Assembly: GCA_016719385.1 (NCBI GenBank)
Contig: JADJZA010000006.1
Coordinates: 310,001-374,000 of the forward strand
Origin: Candidatus Microthrix subdominans
Lineage (GTDB): Bacteria > Actinomycetota > Acidimicrobiia > Acidimicrobiales > Microtrichaceae
DNA: 64,000 nucleotides
Direction: 5' to 3'
The notes below the pieces were generated by a model. It had not been told where the DNA came from and made no database searches. It worked only from the letters and a program-made list of their open reading frames with translations. The position numbers and the translations under genes are program-made. Below, in pieces: positions 56,412-64,000 of this stretch (positions are counted from its first letter, which is position 1; each line of letters opens with the position of its first letter).

Positions 56412-57413
56412 GTGCGCATCGTCGTGGCCCCCGACAAGTTCCGCGGCTCGCTGAGCGCGCTCGATGCCGCCGAAGCCATGGCCGAAGCCGTGGAAGCGCG
56501 CGGGTGGACGGCGCTCAAGGTGCCGATGAGCGACGGCGGCGAAGGGTTTCTCGAGGTGTTGGGGGGCGCCAACCGCACGAGCACCGTCACCGGACCGCTC
56601 GGCGACCCGGTTGAGGCCGGCTGGCGACTCAGCCGAAAGCGGGCGGTGCTCGAGATGGCCTCCGCCTCCGGGCTGGCGCTGGTCGGCGGGGCCGAGGGCA
56701 ACGAGCCGCTGGCCGCCGACACGACCGGGGTGGGCGAGTTGATCGCCGCCGCCCTCGACGCCGGCGCCCGGTCGATCGTGATCGGCATGGGAGGCTCGGC
56801 GACCACCGATGGTGGGTTGGGTGCGCTGCGGAGCCTGGGGCCCGTGCCGCGTCTGGGCGGCGTCCGTCTGGAAGTCGCCTGCGACGTCCGCCTCACCTTC
56901 ACCGCAGCTGCCGCCTGCTTCGCCCCGCAGAAGGGCGCCACGACCGCCCAGGTGGAGCTGCTCAGCCGGCGGCTGGACCGGTTGGTGGAACTGTACGCGG
57001 AGAGCTACGGCGTCGACGTGTCGTCGCTGGTGGGTTCGGGCTCGGCGGGAGGGCTCGCCGGGGGGTTGGCGGCGCTTGGCGCCACCCTGACCGAGGGCTT
57101 CGAGCTGGTCGCCGACCACGTCGGCCTTGAGGTGATGCTCGAAGACGCCGACGCGGTTCTGACCGGCGAGGGTCTCTGCGATGCCGCCTCCTTCGAGGGC
57201 AAGGTGCTCGGCGGCGTCGCCGGACTGGCCGCCTCGCTGGGCCTGTCGGCGGGAGCGGTGGTGGGTGAACTCGACGACGGCCTCGAGCTGCCCCCGGGCT
57301 TCGAAGTCGCCTCGCTGGTTGCTGGCGTCGGACGAGAGGCAGCGCTCGGTGATCCCGCTCGCTCGGTGACGCTCGCCACCGAGCGGATGCTCGACGCCCT
57401 GCTTCCGGGCTGA
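56412..57413 (+). CDS. Glycerate kinase
   Basis: A 333-residue enzyme of the GlxK-type glycerate kinase family that phosphorylates D-glycerate. VVAPDKFRGSLSALDAAEAM, KVPMSDGGEGFLEVL, IGMGGSATTDGGLGAL, GSGSAGGLAGGLAALGA and DAVLTGEGLCDAASFEGK are the conserved phosphate- and substrate-binding blocks. GTG 56412 is the start (VRIVVAPDKF). Length is slightly below the usual 370-380 because of a shorter middle section. It is convergent with gpgS, which uses 3-phosphoglycerate. Confidence 0.9.
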   Translation: MRIVVAPDKFRGSLSALDAAEAMAEAVEARGWTALKVPMSDGGEGFLEVLGGANRTSTVTGPLGDPVEAGWRLSRKRAVLEMASASGLALVGGAEGNEPLAADTTGVGELIAAALDAGARSIVIGMGGSATTDGGLGALRSLGPVPRLGGVRLEVACDVRLTFTAAAACFAPQKGATTAQVELLSRRLDRLVELYAESYGVDVSSLVGSGSAGGLAGGLAALGATLTEGFELVADHVGLEVMLEDADAVLTGEGLCDAASFEGKVLGGVAGLAASLGLSAGAVVGELDDGLELPPGFEVASLVAGVGREAALGDPARSVTLATERMLDALLPG

Positions 57414-57457
57414 GCTGCTTCCGAACCCAGCCGCTGCCCGACGGGCGTCCGGTTGGG

Positions 57458-58384
57458 TCAGCGGGCGGAGTAGTCGTCCACCTTGAGCATCGGAGGCAGC
57501 TCGCCCAGGTCGACCTCGGCCACCGAGAGGTCGGGCCGCTCCAGGGTCATGCGCTCGCCGATCAGCCGGGGATCGACCCGGGCCAGGATGGCGGCGGCCA
57601 CCGCGGCGGCCTGCGGGCCCAGCTCCGACAACGGCCGGTTTCGGTGGGTGCGTACGTCGAGGTCGACCTGGGTGATCGACTCGGTGCCCATGGCGGCGGC
57701 GATGTCGATCAGCAGCCCGACATCCACCCCGTAGCCGCGTACGAAGCTCAGGCGTTCCAGCACCGACCGGCGCCCACCGAACTCGCCCGACAGCGGCTGG
57801 GCCACCAGCGCCAGGTGGGGGAAGAACATCGACAGCAGGGGTCGGGCAACCAACTCGGTGACCCGGCCGCCCCCGGTGCCGTTTTCGCCGGGCCGGCGAT
57901 AGTGGCCTTTGGTGAACTGCACGTCGGTGTTGCTCAGCAACGGACCGAGCAGTCCGGTGACGAAGTGGCTTGAGAAATCGGTGATGTCGGCGTCGCACCA
58001 CACGATGACGTCGCCGGTGCTGGCAAACAGCGACTTCCACAGCACTTCACCCTTGCCATGCCCGGAGCCGAACTCGGGCAACAACGACGACGACGCCACC
58101 ACCGTGGCCCCGGCGGCCTCGGCCTCCCTGGCGGTGTTGTCGGTGGAGTGGTCGTCCATCACGATCAGCTCGTCCACGAGCCCGCCGACGACCAGATCCC
58201 GGTGCAGAGCCGCCACGATGTCGCCGACCGTCCCGTCCTCGTTGCGGGCCGGGATGGCAACGGTGACCCGGTCGGTGCGGGTGGCGGCCAGCCGGGCGAC
58301 ATCGAAGTCGCGATGGCTGGCCTGACGGAGCGGGCCTGCCAAGAAGGGCGGCCCCGGGAGGGTTGAGGAGGATGGCGCGGTCAT
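57458..58384 (-). CDS. gpgS: Glucosyl-3-phosphoglycerate synthase
   Basis: A 308-residue GT-A (GT81) glycosyltransferase. VAIPARNEDGTVGDIVAAL, ELIVMDDHSTDNT, EFGSGHGKGEVLWKSLFAS, DVIVWCDADITDF (DxD metal site) and AQPLSGEFGGRRSVLERL match mycobacterial GpgS closely. It couples a nucleotide-glucose to 3-phosphoglycerate, the first step to glucosylglycerate or to methylglucose lipopolysaccharides. No gpgP phosphatase gene is next to it. The start ATG 58384 opens directly on MTAPSSSTLPGPPFLAGPLR. Confidence 0.92.
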   Translation of the reverse strand: MTAPSSSTLPGPPFLAGPLRQASHRDFDVARLAATRTDRVTVAIPARNEDGTVGDIVAALHRDLVVGGLVDELIVMDDHSTDNTAREAEAAGATVVASSSLLPEFGSGHGKGEVLWKSLFASTGDVIVWCDADITDFSSHFVTGLLGPLLSNTDVQFTKGHYRRPGENGTGGGRVTELVARPLLSMFFPHLALVAQPLSGEFGGRRSVLERLSFVRGYGVDVGLLIDIAAAMGTESITQVDLDVRTHRNRPLSELGPQAAAVAAAILARVDPRLIGERMTLERPDLSVAEVDLGELPPMLKVDDYSAR

Positions 58385-58638
58385 GTGATTGGGCTCGGAC
58401 TGAACGGGCCCCCGGGGTCAAGCCGAGCGCCGACGAGCGCTCCGATCATACGGCGTCGGGGTGCGTCGGCACCGGTCGGGTGGCGCGCGCCGACCGCGAA
58501 ACGATGGGTGGGGAACATCGAGCGGGACGTGAGCGTTCTCCGGGAACGCGTCTGTGTCGCTACGATCGGCCGCTCGCGAGCCGGCGTCCGTCGGCCCGTC
58601 CAACTTCGAGTTCGCCCCGACCCAAGGAGGCCTTTGCG

Positions 58639-58914
58639 ATGGCCGTGACCGTTCGTATCCCCACCACCCTTCGAACCCTGACCGGTGGCACCTCTTCCGT
58701 CGACGTCGCAGGCACCAACGTCGGCGAGGTACTCGCCTCGCTTGAAGAGGCCTACCCGGGGTTCCGCGAGCGGATCTTTGGTGACGACGGTCAGTTGCGA
58801 CGCTTCGTCAACGTGTTCGTTTCCGACGAGGACGTGCGCTACCTCGACGGGTTGTCCACGCCCGTGCCCGATGGCGAAACCGTGGCGATCGTTCCCGCCG
58901 TCGCCGGGGGCTAG
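58639..58914 (+). CDS. cysO: CysO-like sulfur carrier protein (ThiS/MoaD fold)
   Basis: A 91-residue ubiquitin-fold protein ending in AVAGG, the diglycine tail needed for thiocarboxylate formation. MAVTVRIPTTLRTLTGGTSS, RRFVNVFVSDEDVRYLDGL and VAIVPAVAGG align by eye with mycobacterial CysO. CysO carries sulfide to CysM for cysteine synthesis that does not use acetylserine. An AGGAGG site precedes ATG 58639, so the longer upstream frame is rejected. cysM and the mec protease gene are not adjacent here. Confidence 0.85.
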   Translation: MAVTVRIPTTLRTLTGGTSSVDVAGTNVGEVLASLEEAYPGFRERIFGDDGQLRRFVNVFVSDEDVRYLDGLSTPVPDGETVAIVPAVAGG

Positions 58915-59014
58915 CAGGCCGACGGTCCGCCGCTGGTGGCCGAGTGCCCGACCGCTGGGGGACGGCCGGCGCGGCGGACACATCCGCCGGGCGCCCCCGC
59001 CGGCCCCGGTTGGG

Positions 59015-61450
59015 CTACAGGTCGTCCCGGTTGCGCATGTAGGTGATCGCCGCCCAGCCGGGCGCCACCGGCAGCCAGAAGGTGGCCAGGCGAAACAGGA
59101 ACACGGCCGGCACGGCGACCGCTGTGGTCATGCCCACGGCGGTCAGCCCGGCGATGTAGGCGGCCTCGGAGGCGCCCAACCCACCAGGGGTTGGTGCGGC
59201 CGCCTCGACGAACGCACCGGTGAGGTAGACGACGCCCACCTGGACGAAGCTGGCCGACCCGCCGAAGGCCAGAACCGACACGTACAGCGCCACCAGGTTG
59301 GCCATCGTCGTGATCGCCGAACCGCCGAAGAGCGACGCCACCTTGCCCGGTCGGGTGGCGATTCCGACCACGCCGTCGCGGGCCCGGCGAAGGGCGTCGA
59401 TGAGGTTCTGGAGAAACACCCGGCGACCCCACGGCGTGGCCATCACCAGGCCGGACACCGCAAGGACGACCGCCACCAAACCGAGGACGGTGGTCAGCGA
59501 TGGCAGGCCGAGGCCGAGGCCGCCGCTGGAGCGGCCGGCGGCGGTGATGAAGGACGCCACCAACAGGATGTGCACCGCAAACCCGGCGACGACCGACATA
59601 CCGACGCCGGCGGCGGCGACGGCTGCATCCACCCCCTGCTTGGTGAGAAAGCGCAGGTTGAGGGCCATCCCGCCCACCTTGGCCGGCGTGATCGTGTCGG
59701 AGAACGCTGCGGCCACCTGGGCGAGCACCGCCTGCAGGATCGGCACCCGGTTGGGCACGCCGCCGACCAGGGCCAGGCCTGAGCCGACGTAGCTCACCGC
59801 CGAGCACAACAGCGCCACCGCCGCCCACCACCAGTTGGCCGACTGGGTCTCGTCCCACAGGTTGCCGGCCGACGCCAGCTGTGGCACCAGGAAGTAGGCG
59901 GCGCCGCCGATCATCGAGATGGTGAGGATGCGGCGGGTGCTGAAGCGCGACAGGTCCTCGGCGTCGGGCACCTCCTCGATCGAGGTACGCTTGGCCACCT
60001 CGCTGCGCAGCGCCTTGAAGCCGTCCTGGCTGAGCGCATCCCGGGTGACGGTGGTTGCGGCCAGGGGCTGCATGCGGGAGAGCGCCTCGACGAGCGGATC
60101 GCGCCCGAGGACCTTGAGCGCCGCCGCCACCGCCGCCTGCGGCCCGACGACCGCCGCGGTCGAGGCGAGCAACTCGACGATGTCGTCGGTCAGCTGAACG
60201 TCGTCGGCCGCCACCTCCGAGCCGACGAAGCCCACCAACCAGATGTGGTCGTCGTCGTCGATCATCAGGTTGTCCACCCGAAATTGCCGGTGGGCGATGC
60301 CGGCGCGACGCAGCGCCGCCAGCTGGGCCCAGGCGTCCTCGAGCGCGCCGACGAAGCGGTGCTCGTCGACTTCCGCCAGGTCGGTGGCGGTGACGAACTC
60401 GGTCACCAGCATCATGCCGTTGGCCCCGGTTGACCCGAATGCGAGCACCCGCGGGGTTCGGACGCCCAGGTTGTGGGCCTGAAGCGATGACAGCGCCTCG
60501 TGGTTGGCCTCCCCCCGAAGGGTCCCGACGCTGCGCTCCCCCCTGGGTGCCTTCAGGCGCAACCGCCGCCACAACCGGGAGAGCAGCTCGGCGGCGTGGC
60601 GGTTGGGCCCGCGTACTTTGATGGCGATGTCGGAGCCGTCCTCCAGCGTGCCCTCCCAGCGCACCGAGGTGGGGGTGCTCGTCGGGTGGGGGGCGGTCGA
60701 GGCCAGGCTGACCGGCAACAGCCCGAGCCGCCGCAGCGAGGCGACGACCGACGCTCCACTCGGATCCTGGTTTGGTGTCTTGAAGATGATGCCGATCAAC
60801 GCGCCGGCCACCGTGCCGACCCCCAGGTCGACGAGCACGCCGAGAAATCCGGACGTGGACAGCACGGACACGGCGGCGATGTAGATGACGGTGGTCCACC
60901 ACCAGGCGTTTCGCCACCGGGCGCTCAGCCACGGCCCACCCAGGACGAGCGCCGCCACCGTTGCGCCGAGGATGGGGGAGGTGGAGATCGTCGGGATCGA
61001 CTGCCCGCTCAGCCGCTCGGCCAGGAAGCCGTCGAGGGTGCTCGACGACGACATAGCCACGACCACGCGTTCGGCGGCGAAGCTGAGCGCCGCTCCGGCC
61101 AGCGCCGCCAGGTTGAGGGTGAGGGCGGTCCGGAACCGTCGTTGGCTGAGCAACACCCAGTTGATCGCCCCCACGACGGCGACCAGGGCGTAGACCCCCA
61201 GCGAACTCACCAGGGTTTGGAGGACGTCGGGCAAGGCGTCGAGCAGCAGCCGTTGGTTGTAGGCCAGCCCGGCTGCTGCGTCCTCGTAGAGCACGGCGAT
61301 CACCAGGCCAACCAGGATGGCGACCGCCCCCACCAGCAAGCGCACGACGTAGGTGGGGGACCGCACCATGGCCGGTGAGGCTCGACCGATCAGCTCGCAA
61401 TCCGGGGCGTCGTCGTCGCCGGTGACGAAACGAGGGTCGGCCTGAGCCAT
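59015..61450 (-). CDS. Lysylphosphatidylglycerol-synthase-like membrane protein with central kinase-like domain
   Basis: An 811-residue protein in three parts. The first 240 residues hold about six membrane helices. The middle (about 250-470) looks like a kinase of the ABC1/aminoglycoside-kinase type, with IAIKVRGPNRHAAELL as the ATP-lysine strand and IAHRQFRVDNLMIDDDDHIW as the catalytic loop. The loop Asp is replaced (HRQ) and the DFG position reads VGF, so it is probably a pseudokinase. The C-terminal 300 residues match the TIGR00374/LPG-synthase TM family: PVAPGW at the end, APTPGGLGASEAAYIAG, SDTITPAKVGGMALNLRFL. A lipid-handling or flippase role is inferred. No aminoacyl-transferase domain is present. 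Confidence 0.7.
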   Translation of the reverse strand: MAQADPRFVTGDDDAPDCELIGRASPAMVRSPTYVVRLLVGAVAILVGLVIAVLYEDAAAGLAYNQRLLLDALPDVLQTLVSSLGVYALVAVVGAINWVLLSQRRFRTALTLNLAALAGAALSFAAERVVVAMSSSSTLDGFLAERLSGQSIPTISTSPILGATVAALVLGGPWLSARWRNAWWWTTVIYIAAVSVLSTSGFLGVLVDLGVGTVAGALIGIIFKTPNQDPSGASVVASLRRLGLLPVSLASTAPHPTSTPTSVRWEGTLEDGSDIAIKVRGPNRHAAELLSRLWRRLRLKAPRGERSVGTLRGEANHEALSSLQAHNLGVRTPRVLAFGSTGANGMMLVTEFVTATDLAEVDEHRFVGALEDAWAQLAALRRAGIAHRQFRVDNLMIDDDDHIWLVGFVGSEVAADDVQLTDDIVELLASTAAVVGPQAAVAAALKVLGRDPLVEALSRMQPLAATTVTRDALSQDGFKALRSEVAKRTSIEEVPDAEDLSRFSTRRILTISMIGGAAYFLVPQLASAGNLWDETQSANWWWAAVALLCSAVSYVGSGLALVGGVPNRVPILQAVLAQVAAAFSDTITPAKVGGMALNLRFLTKQGVDAAVAAAGVGMSVVAGFAVHILLVASFITAAGRSSGGLGLGLPSLTTVLGLVAVVLAVSGLVMATPWGRRVFLQNLIDALRRARDGVVGIATRPGKVASLFGGSAITTMANLVALYVSVLAFGGSASFVQVGVVYLTGAFVEAAAPTPGGLGASEAAYIAGLTAVGMTTAVAVPAVFLFRLATFWLPVAPGWAAITYMRNRDDL

Positions 61451-61596
61451 GGGTCGTGACCCTACTGGCCGCTGCCAGCGCCCTCTGGTTTCCGCACAGG
61501 CGCGCGCTCTCTCTGTCGGACAGGAGCTGCTTCTGTCAGAGCAGTCGGATCGATCGACGTGTGCCACAACGCTTCTCCGGGTCGTAGGGTGGCCCC

Positions 61597-62280
61597 ATGA
61601 CTTCGCCATCCGAACCCACCGTCGGCCAGGCCGTGTTACACCTGTTCTTCAAGGCTTCCGCCACCGCCGACCGGACCGCTGTCCTCGCCGCCCTCAAAGG
61701 CGGCAACGACGGGGACGATCAGGCGGTGTGTGCCGCGCTGTTGGGCCACAAGGCCGACCTGGGGGTCATGGCCCTCTCGTCGGATCAATGGCGGCTGCGG
61801 GGTTTACAGACGCAGCTGGTCGCCGCCGGTCTCGAACTGGTCGACAGCTACGTGTCGCTCACCGAGGTCTCCGAGTACGCCAAGGGCATGCCCGAGTCCC
61901 GTATCCAGGAGCGGTTGTTCCCCACGTTGCCCCCGGAAGGCAAGCCGGCGTTCTGCTTCTACCCGATGTCGAAGCGTCGCGGCCCGGGGGCCAACTGGTT
62001 CACCCTCCCCTACGAGCAGCGTAAGAAGCTGATGTGGGAACACGGCACCTCGGGTCGGGCATTCGCCGGCCGGGTCACCCAGCTGATCACCGGCTCGACG
62101 GGCACGGACGACTTCGAGTGGGGCGTGACCCTGTTCGCCCAGCACCCCGACGACCTCAAGGAGGTGGTGTACACGATGCGCTTTGATGAAGCATCGTCGC
62201 GCTACGCCGAGTTCGGTCGGTTCTGGGTGGGCATGGTGGACGACCCGGACCAGGTGCTCGAGTCCCTCGGGGTTCGCTGA
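61597..62280 (+). CDS. hemQ: Coproheme decarboxylase HemQ (chlorite dismutase family)
   Basis: A 227-residue enzyme of the coproporphyrin-dependent heme pathway of Gram-positive bacteria; it converts coproheme to heme b. FYPMSKRRGPGANWFTLPYE includes the radical-forming Tyr122, and KKLMWEHGTSGRAFAG carries the heme-ligand His149; TGTDDFEWGVTLFAQHPDD and MRFDEASSRYAEFGRF are also conserved. The distal Arg of true chlorite dismutases is not expected here. ATG 61597 starts it, 146 bases divergent from the LPG-synthase-like gene. Other heme genes are not in the window. Confidence 0.93.
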   Translation: MTSPSEPTVGQAVLHLFFKASATADRTAVLAALKGGNDGDDQAVCAALLGHKADLGVMALSSDQWRLRGLQTQLVAAGLELVDSYVSLTEVSEYAKGMPESRIQERLFPTLPPEGKPAFCFYPMSKRRGPGANWFTLPYEQRKKLMWEHGTSGRAFAGRVTQLITGSTGTDDFEWGVTLFAQHPDDLKEVVYTMRFDEASSRYAEFGRFWVGMVDDPDQVLESLGVR

Positions 62281-62375
62281 GAGCGGTCGGTCTGCAGTAG
62301 AGCTTGCGTTTGGGTGACATTCGCACCCGCAGGTGTGACGTCCGTTATGCTCGCCGCCTTGTGAGGGGGAAGCGA

Positions 62376-62402
62376 ATGAACGTCGTAGTTGATCGCCGGT
62401 GA
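62376..62402 (+). CDS. Eight-codon upstream leader ORF, MNVVVDRR
   Basis: An ATG at 62376 stands behind the strong site GAGGGGGAAGCGA and reads eight codons to TGA 62400-62402. Codons 3-5 are GTC, GTA and GTT, three consecutive valines. Its stop overlaps the GTG of the permease gene as GTGA, and that GTG has no ribosome site of its own. Initiation at the permease therefore probably depends on ribosomes ending this leader. Valine-tRNA-dependent control of a branched-chain amino-acid transporter is an attractive inference. Confidence 0.55.
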   Translation: MNVVVDRR

Positions 62403-63730
62403 CGACACCAATACGCCGTCTAGGCGTCGCGTTGGCGATGCTCGTCGGTATCGGTTCGATGACGATGTGGAGTTCGTCGGCTGGAGCTGCCGAGAGGACA
62501 CCGCGCCAGAACACCAAGTGCGAGCGGCCGACGCTCCCTCGGCCCGAAGGCGCCTCGATCGCCGGTGTGCTGATCTCCGAGACGTGCGAGCCGGTCGTCG
62601 GGGTCGACATCAAGATCGAAAAGGAGGGTGGCGAGTCCCAGACCGTCACCTCCGACAAAGAGGGCATCTTCGTTCTCGGGGTGGGTGACGACCTCGGTAC
62701 TTACACCGTCACCCTGCAGGTCGACTCCCTGCCCGACGGCGTCAAGCTGACCGACCCGGAGGCGGTGTCACGCACCTTCCGGCTGACCGCCGACAAGCGC
62801 CAGATCCAGAACTTCCCGTTCGGCGAGAGCACGCGACAGGCGGCGACCAAGCTTGACGAGATCCCGGGCAAGTTGGTCGACGGCGTGCAACTGGGGCTGA
62901 TCATCGCCATGTGCGCCATCGGGTTGTCGCTGATCTACGGCACGATCCAGCTCACCAACTTCAGCCATGGCGAGATGGTGACCTTCGGTGCGATCATCAC
63001 CTGGTACCTCAACCAGAGCGTCGGCCTGCCGCTGCCGCTCGCAGCCGTGCTCGGCGTGCTGATCGGTGCGGCGTCGGGAGCCGGGCTCGAGCTGGGGCTG
63101 TGGCGGCCGCTGCGGCGGCGCAAGCTCAGCCTGTTTGGCCTGATGACGGTCAGCTTCGGGCTGTCGCTGTTGGCGCTCAACCTGTTCCAGTACTTCTTCG
63201 GCGCCCGCAACAAGCCCTACACCGGCACGGTGGGTGGTGGTGGGTTCGAGCTGGGTTCCCGGGTGATCCCCGCACGTACGGTCATCACGATCGTCATCGC
63301 CCTCGTTGTGCTCGGGGCGGTCGGAACCTTCCTGCGCACGGCTCGCTTCGGTAAGGCGATGCGGGCGGTCGCCGACAACCCGGCGCTGGCAGCCTCGTCG
63401 GGCATCGACGTCGACCGCGTGGTGTTGTTGGTGTGGGTGATGGGCGCCGGGTTGGCTGCCATGGGCGGCGTGTTGTACTCGACCAGCTTCCAGGTGAACT
63501 TCATGGAGGGTCAGCAGCTACTGCTGTTGATGTTCGCCGGCATCACCCTCGGTGGCTTGGGCACCGCCTTCGGTGCCGCTGCGGGCTGCTTCCTCCTGGG
63601 CCTCGCCATCCAGTTGTCCACGCTGTTCATCCCCACGTCGCTGCGTAACGTCGGAGCGCTCGTCGTGTTGATCGTGGTACTGATGTTCGCGCCGCAAGGC
63701 ATCTTCGGACGACGGGAGCGTGTGGGCTGA
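62399..63730 (+). CDS. livH: Branched-chain amino-acid ABC transporter permease, LivH type, with N-terminal extracytoplasmic domain
   Basis: A 443-residue protein. A signal-like segment (about 8-30) and a beta-sandwich of carboxypeptidase-regulatory type (about 50-125: GASIAGVLISETCEPVVGVD, SDKEGIFVLGVGDDLGTYTV) precede a complete LivH permease from about 155: GLIIAMCAIGLSLIYGTIQL, TNFSHGEMVTFGAI, RPLRRRKLSLFGLMTVSFGL, FGKAMRAVADNPALAASSGI (the EAA-like loop) and FAGITLGGLGTAFGAA. Ordinary LivH proteins are about 290-310 residues and lack the front domain. Translation probably depends on the upstream leader ORF. livM follows, sharing one base (TGATG). Confidence 0.85.
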   Translation: MTTPIRRLGVALAMLVGIGSMTMWSSSAGAAERTPRQNTKCERPTLPRPEGASIAGVLISETCEPVVGVDIKIEKEGGESQTVTSDKEGIFVLGVGDDLGTYTVTLQVDSLPDGVKLTDPEAVSRTFRLTADKRQIQNFPFGESTRQAATKLDEIPGKLVDGVQLGLIIAMCAIGLSLIYGTIQLTNFSHGEMVTFGAIITWYLNQSVGLPLPLAAVLGVLIGAASGAGLELGLWRPLRRRKLSLFGLMTVSFGLSLLALNLFQYFFGARNKPYTGTVGGGGFELGSRVIPARTVITIVIALVVLGAVGTFLRTARFGKAMRAVADNPALAASSGIDVDRVVLLVWVMGAGLAAMGGVLYSTSFQVNFMEGQQLLLLMFAGITLGGLGTAFGAAAGCFLLGLAIQLSTLFIPTSLRNVGALVVLIVVLMFAPQGIFGRRERVG

Positions 63731-64000
63731 TGGATTGGGGCTTCATCTTCCAGCAGACGCTGACGGCGTTGTTCACGCCACTGGCGCTCTTCTACATCCT
63801 GGGCGCCCAGGGGCTGAACATTCACTTCGGCTACACGGGCCTGTTGAACTTTGGTCAGGCCGGGTTCATGGCCGCCGGCGCCTACGGCACGGCGATCAGC
63901 TACACGAACTGGGGTTGGCCCCTGTGGGCCGCCATATTGTTCGGCGTCCTCGCAGCGGTCGTCCTCGGCCTCATCCTCGGGTTACCCACCCTGAGGCTGC
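63730..64000 (+). CDS. livM: Branched-chain amino-acid ABC transporter permease, LivM type (partial)
   Basis: The first 90 codons are inside the window and the gene runs off its end. MDWGFIFQQTLTALFTPLAL is followed by GAQGLNIHFGYTGLLNFGQA and GFMAAGAYGTAISY, the conserved LivM start, then further hydrophobic helices. The ATG at 63730 shares its A with the livH stop TGA, so the two permeases are translationally coupled. ATPase and binding-protein genes probably follow beyond the window. Confidence 0.88.
   Translation, partial: MDWGFIFQQTLTALFTPLALFYILGAQGLNIHFGYTGLLNFGQAGFMAAGAYGTAISYTNWGWPLWAAILFGVLAAVVLGLILGLPTLRL

Noticed and set aside
61490..61560. Imperfect palindrome CTCTGTCGGACAG...CTGTCAGAG in the hemQ promoter region
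   Set aside because: Possible operator, but the arms are imperfect and no known regulator site matches; not strong enough to list.

Overview
This is a contiguous stretch of a high-G+C actinobacterial chromosome. The gene content points to Actinomycetota, probably Acidimicrobiia: a dnaK-grpE-dnaJ-hspR heat-shock operon with an HspR-type operator, an actinobacterial HemQ, a CysO-like sulfur carrier, glucosyl-3-phosphoglycerate synthase, fused IspDF, DisA, an acyl-CoA carboxylase with an epsilon subunit, and many GTGA/ATGA gene overlaps. The class-level placement is an inference. I see no prophage, insertion sequence, CRISPR array or conjugative module. The window is mostly housekeeping and central-metabolism DNA.

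Layout. 0-5.4 kb: end of ilvD, a large patatin-family protein, tRNA-Arg, an RlpA-like lipoprotein, an SRPBCC protein and tRNA-Ser. 5.5-9.4 kb: SRP RNA, dnaX, ybaB and recR. 9.6-14.5 kb: acetyl-CoA acetyltransferase, an MDR oxidoreductase, a CBS protein, crotonyl-CoA carboxylase/reductase and methylmalonyl/ethylmalonyl-CoA epimerase. 15.5-19.9 kb: the heat-shock operon. 20-24 kb: phosphoglycerate mutase, a PHP protein, an acyltransferase and a LigC-type DNA ligase with a triplicated 3' end. 24-35 kb: acyl-CoA carboxylase beta and epsilon subunits, a phosphoesterase, a CoA-transferase, transaldolase, a GH15 enzyme, a lipoprotein and ethylmalonyl-CoA mutase. 35-40 kb: two Liv-type ATPases, a histidine kinase, psuG and a deacetylase-like membrane protein. 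40-50 kb: clpC, lipoproteins, ridA, radA, a rhodanese, a hydrolase and disA. 50-58 kb: dienelactone hydrolase, a DUF480-nitrobindin fusion, a Crp regulator, ispDF, rlmB, a LytR_C protein, glycerate kinase and gpgS. 58.6-64 kb: cysO-like, an LPG-synthase-like membrane protein, hemQ, and livH-livM running off the end.

How the genes work together. Thiolase, Ccr, epimerase, propionyl-CoA carboxylase and ethylmalonyl-CoA mutase form a large part of the ethylmalonyl-CoA pathway, a way to assimilate acetyl-CoA without isocitrate lyase. The heat-shock operon and clpC give proteostasis. recR, radA, disA and ligC serve DNA repair and its c-di-AMP checkpoint. Glycerate kinase and GpgS both act on C3 glycerate/phosphoglycerate metabolites.

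Unusual points. A short upstream reading frame encodes MNVVVDRR, with three adjacent valine codons, and overlaps the start of a branched-chain amino-acid permease gene. The 3' end of the ligase gene is repeated in 75-bp steps, each copy carrying its own stop. A DUF480 winged-helix protein is fused to a nitrobindin barrel. Single-base frame breaks interrupt dnaX, radA and a TIGR03086-type gene; these may be sequence errors. Perfect short tandem repeats lie at several gene borders.
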